5,538 nucleotides of DNA. Source: CAZWVM01 sp964637705 (lineage in GTDB: Bacteria > UBA8481). The stretch spans positions 1-5,538 of the forward strand of contig CAZWVM010000217.1 in the NCBI GenBank assembly GCA_964637705.1, in the 5' to 3' direction. A program made the translations under genes and the position numbers. A model generated the notes under the pieces. It was not told the DNA's origin. It was given only the letters and a program-made list of their open reading frames with translations, and did no database searches. Below are positions 1 to 5,538 of this stretch, one piece after another. How positions within the stretch are numbered: the first letter of the stretch is position 1; each line of letters starts with the position of its first letter.

Positions 1-1508
1 GGAGCCGCGCCGGGCGGCGGAGGCAGGGGTGCGGCCAGCGGTGGCGGAGGAGGCCCCCCCGGTCCCGCCGGCGGCCTCGGACCCGGCGGCATCGGCGGGG
101 GCGGTGCGCCCGGCGCGCTCGGTTTCGGCATCGGCGGAGCGGAGGGCGGCGCCGGTGGTCCGCCCGCGCCAGGAGGCGGAGGCATCGGACCGGCCATCGG
201 AGGAGGAGGCGGTCCGCCCGGCCCTGATGGCGGCTTCGGTCCCGCCGGCATCGGTGGAGGCGGTGCGCCCGGCGCGCTCGGCTTCGGCATCGGCGGAGCG
301 GAGGGCGGCGCAGGCGGTCCACCCGCACCCGGAGGCGGTGGCATCGGGCCCGGCGGCGGAGGCGGCGGTCCGCCCGGCCCTGATGGCGGCTTCGGTCCCG
401 CCGGCATCGGTGGAGGCGGTGCGCCGGGCTTCGGCATCGGCGGCGCGGAGAGCGGCGCCGGAGGTCCACCCGCGCCCGGAGGCGGCGGTATCGGTCCCGG
501 CGTCGGCGGAGGCGGAACACCCGGTCCCGCTGGCGGCTTCGGTCCCGACGGCATGGGCGGTGGCACGCCCGGGCCCGCGGCCGGAGCCGGCGGCGAGGCC
601 GGACCGGCCGGCATCGTCGGCGGCGGAACCATGGCGGCGCCCGGTATGCCCGGCGCCGGGCCCGGCATTCCGCCCGGCATCGACGGCATCCCCGGCGCAC
701 CCGGCCGCGGCGGGCCGGCCGGACCCGGCATACCGCCCGGACGCGGCCCACCGCGCTGGGGCGGCGCCGCCGTCGTCGAGAGCTTCACCTTTTCCCGCTT
801 CAAGCGCTCTGCCTCGGCGCGCGTCACTCCGAGCTTCGATTCGATGGCCTGCGTGAAGGAAGCGCCGGCGACCGTCGCGGCGCGCGTGAATTCCATCTCC
901 CCGTTGCGAAGGACCGTGATGTCCGTGGTGCCGGCCCCGAAGTCGATGAGGGCGACCGGGTCCTTCTCCGCCGGAAGGACCGCCTTGAAGGCCGCGGCGC
1001 TCGAAACAGGGGCGACCTCGATGAGTTCGGGCATGATGCCGAGTTCCTTCAGGACCTCGACGTAGTTGTTGATCCACTCGTTCTTGACCGCGATGAAAAG
1101 CACCCTCATCCCGGTTTCCGATTCACCCGCCTGGATGGGCGGCAGGATCTTGTAACCGTAGGCGCACTGGTCCAGAGGGACCGGGATCAGGGGTTCCGCT
1201 TCGAAGCGAACCATCTGTCCGACCTTGTCGGGGGTCGCGTTGGGAAGGCGGATCGAGCGGATGATCGCGGCCTGGCCGGGTATGGTGATGGCGATCTTCT
1301 TGACCTTGACCTTGTTGCGCGTAAGAAGGTCCTTGACCGCTGTCAGGATGGCCTGCTTCGGAAAGACGTCGGCCCCCTCGTTCTCGGAGGGCGGTACGAG
1401 GCTTGAGTCGATCTTGTCGATCTTCGGAGCGTCCAGCTTGCCGCTGAACTGGATCAGCTTGACGGCACTCGTGCCGAAATCAAGCGCTATCCTCCCCAGT
1501 TTCGCCAT
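1..1508 (-). CDS. pilM: Type IV pilus assembly protein PilM, 5' part, with a large proline-rich repeat insertion (partial, runs off left edge)
   Basis: PilM is a cytoplasmic actin/FtsA-like ATP-binding protein. It binds the N-terminal tail of PilN and links the inner-membrane PilN/PilO platform to the type IV pilus motor. Residues 1-242 look canonical. The phosphate-1 motif is DFGTSAVKLIQF (10-21). A PilM-type segment follows with RLPNATPDKV and FEAEPLIPVPLDQ. The phosphate-2 motif is LIDFGAGTTDITVL, with Asp189 and Asp196. After VTRAEAERLKREKVKL (ending near 243) the frame enters a tract of over 250 residues that is about half proline, with no acidic or aromatic residues. It stays open to the window edge, at 502 codons. 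PilM is normally about 350 residues, and its C-terminal adenosine-binding region has not yet appeared. The ATG start is firm because an in-frame TGA lies one codon upstream (1512-1514). The Shine-Dalgarno is weak (GGGTGA about 11 nt upstream). The gene lies 101 bp downstream of secG on the same strand. The PilM identity is secure; the role of the insertion is unknown. Confidence 0.9.
   Translation of the reverse strand, partial: MAKLGRIALDFGTSAVKLIQFSGKLDAPKIDKIDSSLVPPSENEGADVFPKQAILTAVKDLLTRNKVKVKKIAITIPGQAAIIRSIRLPNATPDKVGQMVRFEAEPLIPVPLDQCAYGYKILPPIQAGESETGMRVLFIAVKNEWINNYVEVLKELGIMPELIEVAPVSSAAAFKAVLPAEKDPVALIDFGAGTTDITVLRNGEMEFTRAATVAGASFTQAIESKLGVTRAEAERLKREKVKLSTTAAPPQRGGPRPGGMPGPAGPPRPGAPGMPSMPGGMPGPAPGIPGAAMVPPPTMPAGPASPPAPAAGPGVPPPMPSGPKPPAGPGVPPPPTPGPIPPPPGAGGPPAPLSAPPMPKPGAPPPPMPAGPKPPSGPGGPPPPPPGPMPPPPGAGGPPAPPSAPPMPKPSAPGAPPPPMPAGPKPPSGPGGPPPPPMAGPMPPPPGAGGPPAPPSAPPMPKPSAPGAPPPPMPPGPRPPAGPGGPPPPPLAAPLPPPPGAA
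24..488 (-). repeat. Tandem coding repeats, three copies of 147-159 bp, inside pilM
   Basis: In the pilM frame the copies cover residues 341-389 (49 aa; DNA 342-488), 390-442 (53 aa; 183-341) and 443-495 (53 aa; 24-182). A fourth copy begins at residue 496 and leaves the window. Each copy starts with PPPPGAGGPPAP, continues through SAPPMPKP and then PPPPMPAGPKPPSGPGG, and ends with five or six prolines and a short GPM/APL tail. The first copy lacks four codons relative to the others. The plus-strand stretches 208-269 and 364-425 are identical over 62 nt. A more degenerate related stretch lies on the N-terminal side (residues about 300-340). Copy length changes by whole codons, so the reading frame is kept. 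Confidence 0.9.
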
Positions 1509-1592
1509 CGCTCAGGACTTCACCCGGTTCCTCTGCTTCCGCTCGACGCGGTCATCACGCAGGCGCCGCGCCGTTCCGTCGTGTCGATCAGC

Positions 1593-1611
1593 GATCCCGA
1601 CCACCGGGATC
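1593..1611 (-). other. 7-bp perfect hairpin overlapping the secG stop codon
   Basis: GATCCCG (1593-1599) and CGGGATC (1605-1611) form a perfect inverted repeat around a 5-nt loop, and the stem overlaps the secG TGA (1610-1612). No T-run follows on either strand, so it is not a convincing intrinsic terminator. It could attenuate, stabilise or process a secG-pilM transcript, or be chance in GC-rich DNA. Confidence 0.3.
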
Positions 1612-1990
1612 AGCCGTTCTGATTTCCCGTGTCGTTCGTGGCCGGCGCTTCCGCCCCGCCGGTCGTCGCGGGTGCCGGTTCCGCGGAGGGCGCCGCATCC
1701 GCCGGCGCCGGTTGTTCCACGGACATGCGCTGAGACAGGGAGCCCGTCTTCGATGCAAGGAACGTCAAGGCCAGCGACGTAACGACAAAAGCGATCGCCG
1801 CGCCGCTCGTGACCTTCGTCAGGAACGTGTCGGTGCGAGCGCCGAACGCGGAGCCCGCCGCACCCATGCCGAAGGACGCCGACATCGAGGCGCCCTTGCC
1901 CCCCTGGATCAGTACGATGCCCACCAGCACGGCGCAGACGGCCACGTGCAGAGTGAGCACCAGAATATCGAGAAAACCTAACAGTGTCAT
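1610..1990 (-). CDS. secG: Protein translocase subunit SecG
   Basis: SecG is the small non-essential subunit of the SecYEG inner-membrane protein-export channel and assists SecA-driven translocation. The 126-residue product has the family layout. The first transmembrane helix is at about 4-28. The conserved cytoplasmic loop follows with VLIQGGKGASMSASFGMG and SAFGARTDTFLTKVT (about 26-61). The second helix is at about 62-80. The tail (about 92-126) is rich in Ala, Pro and Thr, a common SecG trait. The ATG at 1990 has an AGGA Shine-Dalgarno (1998-2001) with 7 nt spacing. secG is divergent from the glycosyltransferase gene and precedes pilM by 101 bp on the same strand, so the two may share a transcript. 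No tpiA gene, a frequent secG neighbour in other bacteria, lies upstream. Identification is confident from loop motif, topology and length. Confidence 0.95.
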   Translation of the reverse strand: MTLLGFLDILVLTLHVAVCAVLVGIVLIQGGKGASMSASFGMGAAGSAFGARTDTFLTKVTSGAAIAFVVTSLALTFLASKTGSLSQRMSVEQPAPADAAPSAEPAPATTGGAEAPATNDTGNQNG

Positions 1991-1996
1991 GAATGC

Positions 1997-2024
1997 ATCC
2001 TACCTTCACAAGCCATCGAGTCAA
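1997..2024 (-). promoter_or_regulatory. Candidate sigma-70-type promoter for secG
   Basis: Read on the minus strand, TTGACT (2019-2024, 5 of 6 to the -35 consensus) is followed after 16 nt by TAGGAT (1997-2002, 4 of 6 to the -10). The -10 box overlaps the AGGA Shine-Dalgarno, which would give a very short leader. The two roles conflict, so either the true -10 is elsewhere or the box is fortuitous. Low confidence. Confidence 0.3.
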
Positions 2025-2127
2025 GCGAATAAATGAGGCGGTATCAGCATTCTTCGCCCCGTTCGCGACGATCCGCCCGATCCCCGGGCGACTTCCGACA
2101 ACCGCCTTCACTCCGGGACGAAAGAGA

Positions 2128-2133
2128 GATAAT
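2128..2133 (+). promoter_or_regulatory. Candidate -10 box for the glycosyltransferase gene
   Basis: GATAAT matches the -10 consensus at 5 of 6 bases in otherwise GC-rich DNA, but no good -35 lies 16-18 nt upstream. Transcription would begin near 2140, almost at the ATG at 2143, implying a leaderless or nearly leaderless message. Alternatively the overlapping GAGAG (2124-2128) is a Shine-Dalgarno for an in-frame GTG at 2134. Confidence 0.25.
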
Positions 2134-2142
2134 GTGCCGCTC

Positions 2143-3240
2143 ATGACCTCGATTTCTTCCCCGTTGCGCGTGCTCGTGATCACGCCGACATCCAAGCTCG
2201 GCGGGACGGAGCGCAACGTCGCGCTCCTCGCCCGCCACCTGCCGAAGCAGGTCGTGCGTCTCTCGCTCGCCACCACCTTCGGAACCGGGGACCTGGTGCG
2301 CCGCTTCCACGAGGAGGGGCTCGAGGCCGAGGAATTTCGCTACGCCGAGAACCCGAAGCGGGTCATGGATCTCTTCGCTTTTGCCCGTAGAATCCAGCCC
2401 GATATCATCCACTCATTCCTCTTGCGAGGCAACTGGATCTCATGGTCTATCAAGCGTTTGCGCTGGGCAAGGCCGGTCCCCTGGGTCGCGTCGGAGCGCG
2501 GCCTGGACATCGGACGTCCGCCGTGGAAAGCCCGGATCAACCGCTTCTTTCTTTCCTCGGCCGACCGTGTGCTCGCGGTTTCGGATCCCGTTCGAAGCAT
2601 CCTCATTCAACGCGACCGACTTGCCCCGGAACGTCTCGAGGTTCTGAGCGGCGGGGTCGAACCGCCCGGGGAACCCCTCGAACCCCTCGACGGATGGGAG
2701 TCGCTCGAGCGCCCGCGGGTGGTCACGCTCAGTCATCTTCGTCCCGAGAAGAACGTCGCTCTCTCCCTGCGCGCCTTCGCCGCCGCGGTCCGCGACGGCC
2801 GCCCCGGGTCGCTCGCGCTCATCGGGGACGGAATCGAGAAACGACCTTTGGAAGCGCTTGCATCGTCCCTCGGGATATCGGGGCGCGTCCTCTTCTGCGG
2901 CAACGTCGTCGATGCGAGGCGGCGGCTCCGTCATTTCGATCTTCTCCTGTTGCCGTCGAAGGAGGAGGGTTTTCCGAACGTGATCCTGGAGGCGTGGCAG
3001 GCGGGAATCCCCGCCCTCTCGACCGACACCCCCGGGGCGCGCGAGATCTCCGGGGACGGCGGGGCCGCGTTCCTGGCCTCGGACCTGGAGATCCCCTCCC
3101 GGCTGCGCGAACTCATGGCCGACGAGGCGCTTCGTCGCGAAGGCGCGCGGAAGGGCGCGGAGCGGGTTCGTGACTTCTCCATCGACCGCGTCGTCGAGCG
3201 ACTCCTGGGAATCTACCGCGACGTTCTGAACCCGGGCTGA
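2143..3240 (+). CDS. Glycosyltransferase, GT4 family (GT-B fold)
   Basis: This is a retaining glycosyltransferase of the GT4 type, which moves a sugar from a nucleotide-sugar donor to an acceptor, usually in exopolysaccharide, LPS or other envelope glycan synthesis. The 365-residue length is typical. The N-terminal acceptor domain opens with the Rossmann strand LRVLVITP and the glycine loop KLGGTERN (18-25). PDIIHSF is at 86-92 and ADRVLAVSD at 140-148. The C-terminal donor domain starts near 191 with VVTLSHLRPEKN, whose Arg200 and Lys203 match the usual phosphate-binding positions. The E-x7-E signature is in KEEGFPNVILEAWQAGIP, with Glu275 and Glu283. There is no signal peptide or membrane helix. 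The frame is open upstream to 1993, but conserved sequence begins only after the ATG at 2143; GTG at 2134, preceded by GAGAG, is an alternative start. The gene stands alone, divergent from secG, so sugar and acceptor cannot be inferred. Confidence 0.9.
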   Translation: MTSISSPLRVLVITPTSKLGGTERNVALLARHLPKQVVRLSLATTFGTGDLVRRFHEEGLEAEEFRYAENPKRVMDLFAFARRIQPDIIHSFLLRGNWISWSIKRLRWARPVPWVASERGLDIGRPPWKARINRFFLSSADRVLAVSDPVRSILIQRDRLAPERLEVLSGGVEPPGEPLEPLDGWESLERPRVVTLSHLRPEKNVALSLRAFAAAVRDGRPGSLALIGDGIEKRPLEALASSLGISGRVLFCGNVVDARRRLRHFDLLLLPSKEEGFPNVILEAWQAGIPALSTDTPGAREISGDGGAAFLASDLEIPSRLRELMADEALRREGARKGAERVRDFSIDRVVERLLGIYRDVLNPG

Positions 3241-3263
3241 AAAAACTAGAGATCCGTTTGACC

Positions 3264-3279
3264 CTCGCTCCCCCGCGAG
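3264..3279. terminator. Weak hairpin between convergent genes, possible bidirectional terminator
   Basis: CTCGC (3264-3268) and GCGAG (3275-3279) form a 5-bp stem with a TCCCCC loop in the 46-bp gap between the glycosyltransferase stop and the sixA-like stop. Only TTT follows at 3283-3285. The placement suits a terminator, but the structure is short and lacks a proper T-tract. Confidence 0.3.
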
Positions 3280-3286
3280 CCGTTTC

Positions 3287-3790
3287 TCAGCGGGCCGCCT
3301 CCAGGTGCCGGGAGGTCAAGAGCGCCAGCAGCGAGGCGCAGCGCGCGTAGGAGAGGGCGGAGACCTCGAGGCGGCAGACGCCGCCCTTCTTCAGCACGAT
3401 CGCCCCGTCGGGATGGCCGCAGACGAGGATGGAAGCGAGACGCGAGAGGTACGGCTCGTGGCCGACAAGCAGCGTCGACGAGCGGTCCTCGTAGCGGTGG
3501 GCCAGTTCCTCGACGAGTTCGCACGGGTTGCCGTCGGGCGCGAGGAGCGGAGTCTCTTCGAGAGCGCGGCCACACTCGAGTTCCTCGCAGACGATCTCCG
3601 CCGTCTCCCGCGCCCGCGCAAGCGGGCTCGTGAGCACGAGATCGAAGGTCCAGCCGAGCTGGCGCATTCCGCGCGAAGCGTCGCGCAGGCGCTTCCGGCC
3701 CTTGGGCGTCAGGGGACGCAACGCGTCATCCTCGTAGCCCGGTTCCCCCCGCTCGATCGCGATCCCGTGTCTCATGAGAAACAGTTCCAT
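3287..3790 (-). CDS. SixA-type phosphohistidine phosphatase (histidine phosphatase superfamily, branch 1)
   Basis: Members of this group remove phosphate from phosphohistidine; E. coli SixA acts on phosphorelay or PTS proteins. The 167-residue product is close to E. coli SixA (161 aa). The catalytic motif MRHG is at 6-9, with nucleophile His8. The conserved LTPKGRKRL follows at 27-35. SPLARARETAE (55-65) supplies the phosphate-binding arginines. The second catalytic histidine is His111 in LLVGHEPYL. There is no signal peptide, so it should be cytoplasmic. The ATG at 3790 is preceded by GGAGG (3798-3802) with 7 nt spacing. It lies 2 bp after the CHAD gene's stop codon, so translation is probably coupled. 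This pairing with CHAD proteins is known elsewhere and suggests a role near polyphosphate or phosphate metabolism, but the substrate is not shown by sequence. Confidence 0.9.
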   Translation of the reverse strand: MELFLMRHGIAIERGEPGYEDDALRPLTPKGRKRLRDASRGMRQLGWTFDLVLTSPLARARETAEIVCEELECGRALEETPLLAPDGNPCELVEELAHRYEDRSSTLLVGHEPYLSRLASILVCGHPDGAIVLKKGGVCRLEVSALSYARCASLLALLTSRHLEAAR

Positions 3791-3792
3791 CG

Positions 3793-4704
3793 TCAGCCCT
3801 CCCCTTGCGAAGCGCGGAGCTCAGTCTTCCAGACCGGCGCGTAGCGCGCCAGCGATTCCCGCTTCATGACGGCGGCGAGCACCGCTCTCGCCTGCTCGTC
3901 GCGAAGGACCGCGAGGACGTCGTTCCAGGATCCGGATCCTGCGGGTTCGTGGGGCGCCAGCCGTTCCACGCCGCGGATCAGGACCTCGCGATCCTGGATG
4001 GCCCCCAGTTCGTCCTGGAGGCCGGCGAGGGCGTCGAGATCGGACGGGGCGGGCGACACGAGCCGCGGCCCGAGGATCTCGGCCATGTAACGGTACTTCT
4101 TCGCGGCGATGCGAAGAGCGTGGAGGCTTTCGAGCCGGCTGGCGTCCATCTCCGCGGCGCGCGCCTTCACCCGGTCGAAGGCCTCCTGGAGGCGCCGTCG
4201 CGCCGTCTCGACGAGCAGTCTCTGGTCGACATGACGCTCCAGGCGCCGGATCAGCTTCCGGATGAGGGTTCCCGCCCGCCCCTCCTTCCACCGCGAAACG
4301 CGCCGCTTGAGCGCGCGCGTCTCCCTCGCCGCCATCGCGTCGACGTGGTCGGCGAAGAAAGCGAAGGCGTCGCGCTCTCCGGCCGCGCGACGGGCAGCGA
4401 GGGCCTGGATGTGCAGGTCGCGCAAGGGGCCGAAACGGCCGAATCGCTTCTTCAGGCGACGGCGAATCCCGCGAACCGGGATTTCCGGCACCATCGCGCC
4501 GACGGTTCCGAGGATCGCGATCAAGCGGCGGATCGCGACGCGCAGGTCGTGGACGTGCTTCTCGGTATAGCGGTTCCGGCACTGGCGCAGGCGGCGCCGA
4601 TAGCGCGAGAAACGTTCCTCAAGCGATCGAGCCAGCAATGCCGGCAATGCGACTTCGGCCGGAACGGAATCGTCTCCGGCGATCGCTTCTTCGGTGGCGG
4701 TCAT
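3793..4704 (-). CDS. CHAD-domain protein (probable polyphosphate-binding)
   Basis: CHAD (conserved histidine alpha-helical domain) proteins are all-helical, strongly basic proteins; characterised members bind inorganic polyphosphate. The 303-residue product is almost entirely one CHAD domain with its two related halves visible. The first half has VHDLRVAIRRL (51-61) and GPLRDLHIQ (92-100). The second has LHALRIAAKKYRYMAEIL (194-211) and LQDELGAIQDREVL (229-242). The conserved His52 and His195 and many surface Arg/Lys residues are present. There is no fused CYTH domain, unlike some family members, and no signal peptide or membrane helix. The ATG at 4704 has a weak GAGA 4 nt upstream. It is the first gene of a two-gene operon with the SixA-like phosphatase and is divergent from aceE. 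Domain identity is secure; polyphosphate binding is inferred from the family. Confidence 0.9.
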   Translation of the reverse strand: MTATEEAIAGDDSVPAEVALPALLARSLEERFSRYRRRLRQCRNRYTEKHVHDLRVAIRRLIAILGTVGAMVPEIPVRGIRRRLKKRFGRFGPLRDLHIQALAARRAAGERDAFAFFADHVDAMAARETRALKRRVSRWKEGRAGTLIRKLIRRLERHVDQRLLVETARRRLQEAFDRVKARAAEMDASRLESLHALRIAAKKYRYMAEILGPRLVSPAPSDLDALAGLQDELGAIQDREVLIRGVERLAPHEPAGSGSWNDVLAVLRDEQARAVLAAVMKRESLARYAPVWKTELRASQGEG

Positions 4705-4716
4705 GGTATCTCATGA

Positions 4717-4722
4717 ATTCTA
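4717..4722 (-). promoter_or_regulatory. Candidate -10 box for the CHAD-sixA operon
   Basis: Read on the minus strand, TAGAAT matches the -10 consensus at 5 of 6 bases and lies 12 nt before the CHAD ATG, in a locally AT-richer patch (about 4708-4750). No recognisable -35 lies at the right spacing. The transcript would have a very short leader, consistent with the weak Shine-Dalgarno. Low confidence. Confidence 0.3.
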
Positions 4723-4810
4723 CACACATTTCACACGCTCGATTGTTAGGAATCGCTCCCGACCCGCTCCCATCACTCGTGCGCTCTCGCGTTGCATTCG
4801 TCGTCTCATT

Positions 4811-4831
4811 CCCGTACCCTTTTCGAACGGG
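4811..4831. other. Inverted repeat upstream of aceE, possible operator
   Basis: CCCGT (4811-4815) and ACGGG (4827-4831) flank an 11-nt centre that contains the palindrome TTCGAA (4822-4827). It sits 40-60 bp before the aceE start, where a regulator could bind. It does not resemble the E. coli PdhR site. A 5-bp arm can arise by chance in GC-rich DNA. Confidence 0.25.
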
Positions 4832-4870
4832 GCAGGTGAGATTCCTGGTCACGGCCCGGAAAGGGATGGC

Positions 4871-5538
4871 ATGTCGCCGAACGCGAACGAAAGACCGGCC
4901 TTGAACGACGCCGAGATGCGCGAGTGGATCGATTCGCTCGACGCGGTCCTCAGGAAAGAGGGACCCGAGCGCGTGAGGGAGCTCCTGCGCGTCCTCCACA
5001 ACCGCGCGCACGAGTACGACGCCGTGCCGGAATTCACGGCGAACACCCCCTACGTCAACTCGATCCCCGTCGAGAAGCAGCCCCCCTATCCCGGCAACCG
5101 CGAGCTCGAGCGGCGCATCAAGTCGATCATCCGCTGGAACGCGATGGCGATGGTCGTGCGCGCGAACCGCATCGAGGAGGGCATCGGCGGGCACATCTCC
5201 ACCTACGCCTCCGCCGCGACCCTCTACGAGGTCGGATTCAACCACTTCTTCCGGGGGAAGGGCGAGGACGGCGAGGGCGACCTCGTCTACTTCCAGGGCC
5301 ACGCCGCGCCCGGCATCTACGCGCGCGCCTTCCTCGAGGGCCGGCTCTCGCAGGAGAAGCTCGCCAACTTCCGGCGCGAACTGAAGCCGGGCGGCGGGCT
5401 CTCCTCCTACCCGCATCCGTGGCTGATGCCCGATTTCTGGGAATTCCCGACGGTCTCGATGGGACTCGGTCCCATCATGGCGATCTACCAGGCGCGCTTC
5501 AACCGCTACCTCCTCGACCGCGGCATCCGCGACACGAG
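4871..5538 (+). CDS. aceE: Pyruvate dehydrogenase E1 component, homodimeric type (partial, runs off right edge)
   Basis: AceE is the thiamine-diphosphate enzyme that decarboxylates pyruvate and passes the acetyl group to the lipoyl arm of E2 (AceF), feeding acetyl-CoA to the TCA cycle. The visible 222 residues align by eye from memory with the start of the roughly 890-residue E. coli enzyme. TPYVNSIPVEKQPPYPGN is at about 59-76 and IIRWNAMAMVVRANR follows. GIGGHISTYASAATLYEVGF carries His108 (E. coli His106). DLVYFQGHAAPGIYARAFLE carries His144 (E. coli His142). GLSSYPHPWLMPDFWEFPTV and SMGLGPIMAIYQARF complete the visible part. The GDG thiamine-diphosphate/Mg motif lies beyond the edge. The ATG at 4871 is preceded by AAGGGA (4861-4866) at 4 nt; an ATG at 4866 is out of frame. 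The gene is divergent from the CHAD-sixA operon. E2 and E3 genes would be expected downstream but are not in view. Confidence 0.96.
   Translation, partial: MSPNANERPALNDAEMREWIDSLDAVLRKEGPERVRELLRVLHNRAHEYDAVPEFTANTPYVNSIPVEKQPPYPGNRELERRIKSIIRWNAMAMVVRANRIEEGIGGHISTYASAATLYEVGFNHFFRGKGEDGEGDLVYFQGHAAPGIYARAFLEGRLSQEKLANFRRELKPGGGLSSYPHPWLMPDFWEFPTVSMGLGPIMAIYQARFNRYLLDRGIRDT

Noticed and set aside
1..760. CRISPR array or noncoding satellite
   Set aside because: The repeats are contiguous without unique spacers, vary by multiples of three and encode a consistent peptide in the pilM frame, so they are coding tandem repeats.
29..856. Long plus-strand open frame rich in Ala, Pro, Arg and Val
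   Set aside because: It is antisense to the pilM proline-rich repeats. GC-rich repeats without stop triplets keep several frames open. It has no recognisable domain, and the minus-strand frame is continuous with a clear PilM.
553..1065. Plus-strand collagen-like G-P-rich frame
   Set aside because: The Gly/Pro pattern is the reverse complement of the PilM Pro/Gly codons, since CCG/CGG and GGC/GCC mirror each other. It then runs antisense through conserved PilM motifs, so it is a shadow.
1509..1609. tRNA gene after secG
   Set aside because: tRNA-Leu often follows secG, but the 101 bp show no TTCGA-type T-loop or acceptor-stem pairing on the minus strand.
1993..2142. N-terminal extension of the glycosyltransferase from ATG 1993
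   Set aside because: The extra 50 residues have no family similarity, lie in the divergent promoter region next to the secG start, and lack a ribosome binding site. Conserved sequence begins just after 2143.
1512..2276. 254-residue minus-strand frame overlapping secG and the glycosyltransferase start
   Set aside because: It overlaps secG in another frame and the glycosyltransferase on the opposite strand. Its composition is Arg/Gly-rich with no motif, and it has no claim against two well-supported genes.
3805..4716. 303-residue plus-strand frame covering the CHAD gene
   Set aside because: It is exactly antisense to the CHAD gene, whose duplicated VHxLRVAxRR-type motifs and operon coupling are clear. 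The plus-strand product shows no recognisable domain.
4619..5416. 265-residue minus-strand frame over aceE
   Set aside because: It is antisense to strongly conserved AceE sequence. Its Val/Asp/Gly/Arg-rich composition is typical of a shadow frame in GC-rich DNA.

Overview
The window is 5.5 kb of GC-rich DNA from a bacterium that probably has two membranes. It carries a type IV pilus platform gene (pilM), a SecG translocon subunit and a homodimeric-type pyruvate dehydrogenase E1 (aceE). I see no phage, insertion sequence, CRISPR array or RNA gene. The lineage cannot be fixed from these genes. A PilM plus an AceE-type E1 would fit Proteobacteria, Acidobacteria, Planctomycetes or related groups, but this is inference only.

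Layout from left to right: (1) 1-1508, minus strand, the first 502 codons of pilM, running off the left edge. About 242 residues look like ordinary PilM. The frame then enters a very long proline/glycine/alanine tract made partly of tandem 49-53-residue repeats. (2) 1610-1990, minus strand, secG, 101 bp upstream of pilM and probably co-transcribed with it. (3) About 150 bp of divergent regulatory DNA. (4) 2143-3240, plus strand, a GT4-family glycosyltransferase. (5) A short convergent gap with a weak hairpin. (6) 3287-3790 and 3793-4704, minus strand, a two-gene operon. The upstream gene encodes a CHAD-domain protein and the downstream one a SixA-type histidine phosphatase, only 2 bp apart. 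(7) 4705-4870, a divergent intergenic region. (8) 4871 to the right edge, plus strand, the first 222 codons of aceE.

Most of the window is conserved housekeeping. The genes form separate transcription units: secretion and pilus assembly; envelope or exopolysaccharide glycosylation; a CHAD/SixA pair of the kind linked to polyphosphate; and central carbon metabolism. The one clearly unusual object is the PilM proline-rich repeat region. It appears to interrupt the actin-like fold before its C-terminal part, which should lie beyond the left edge.
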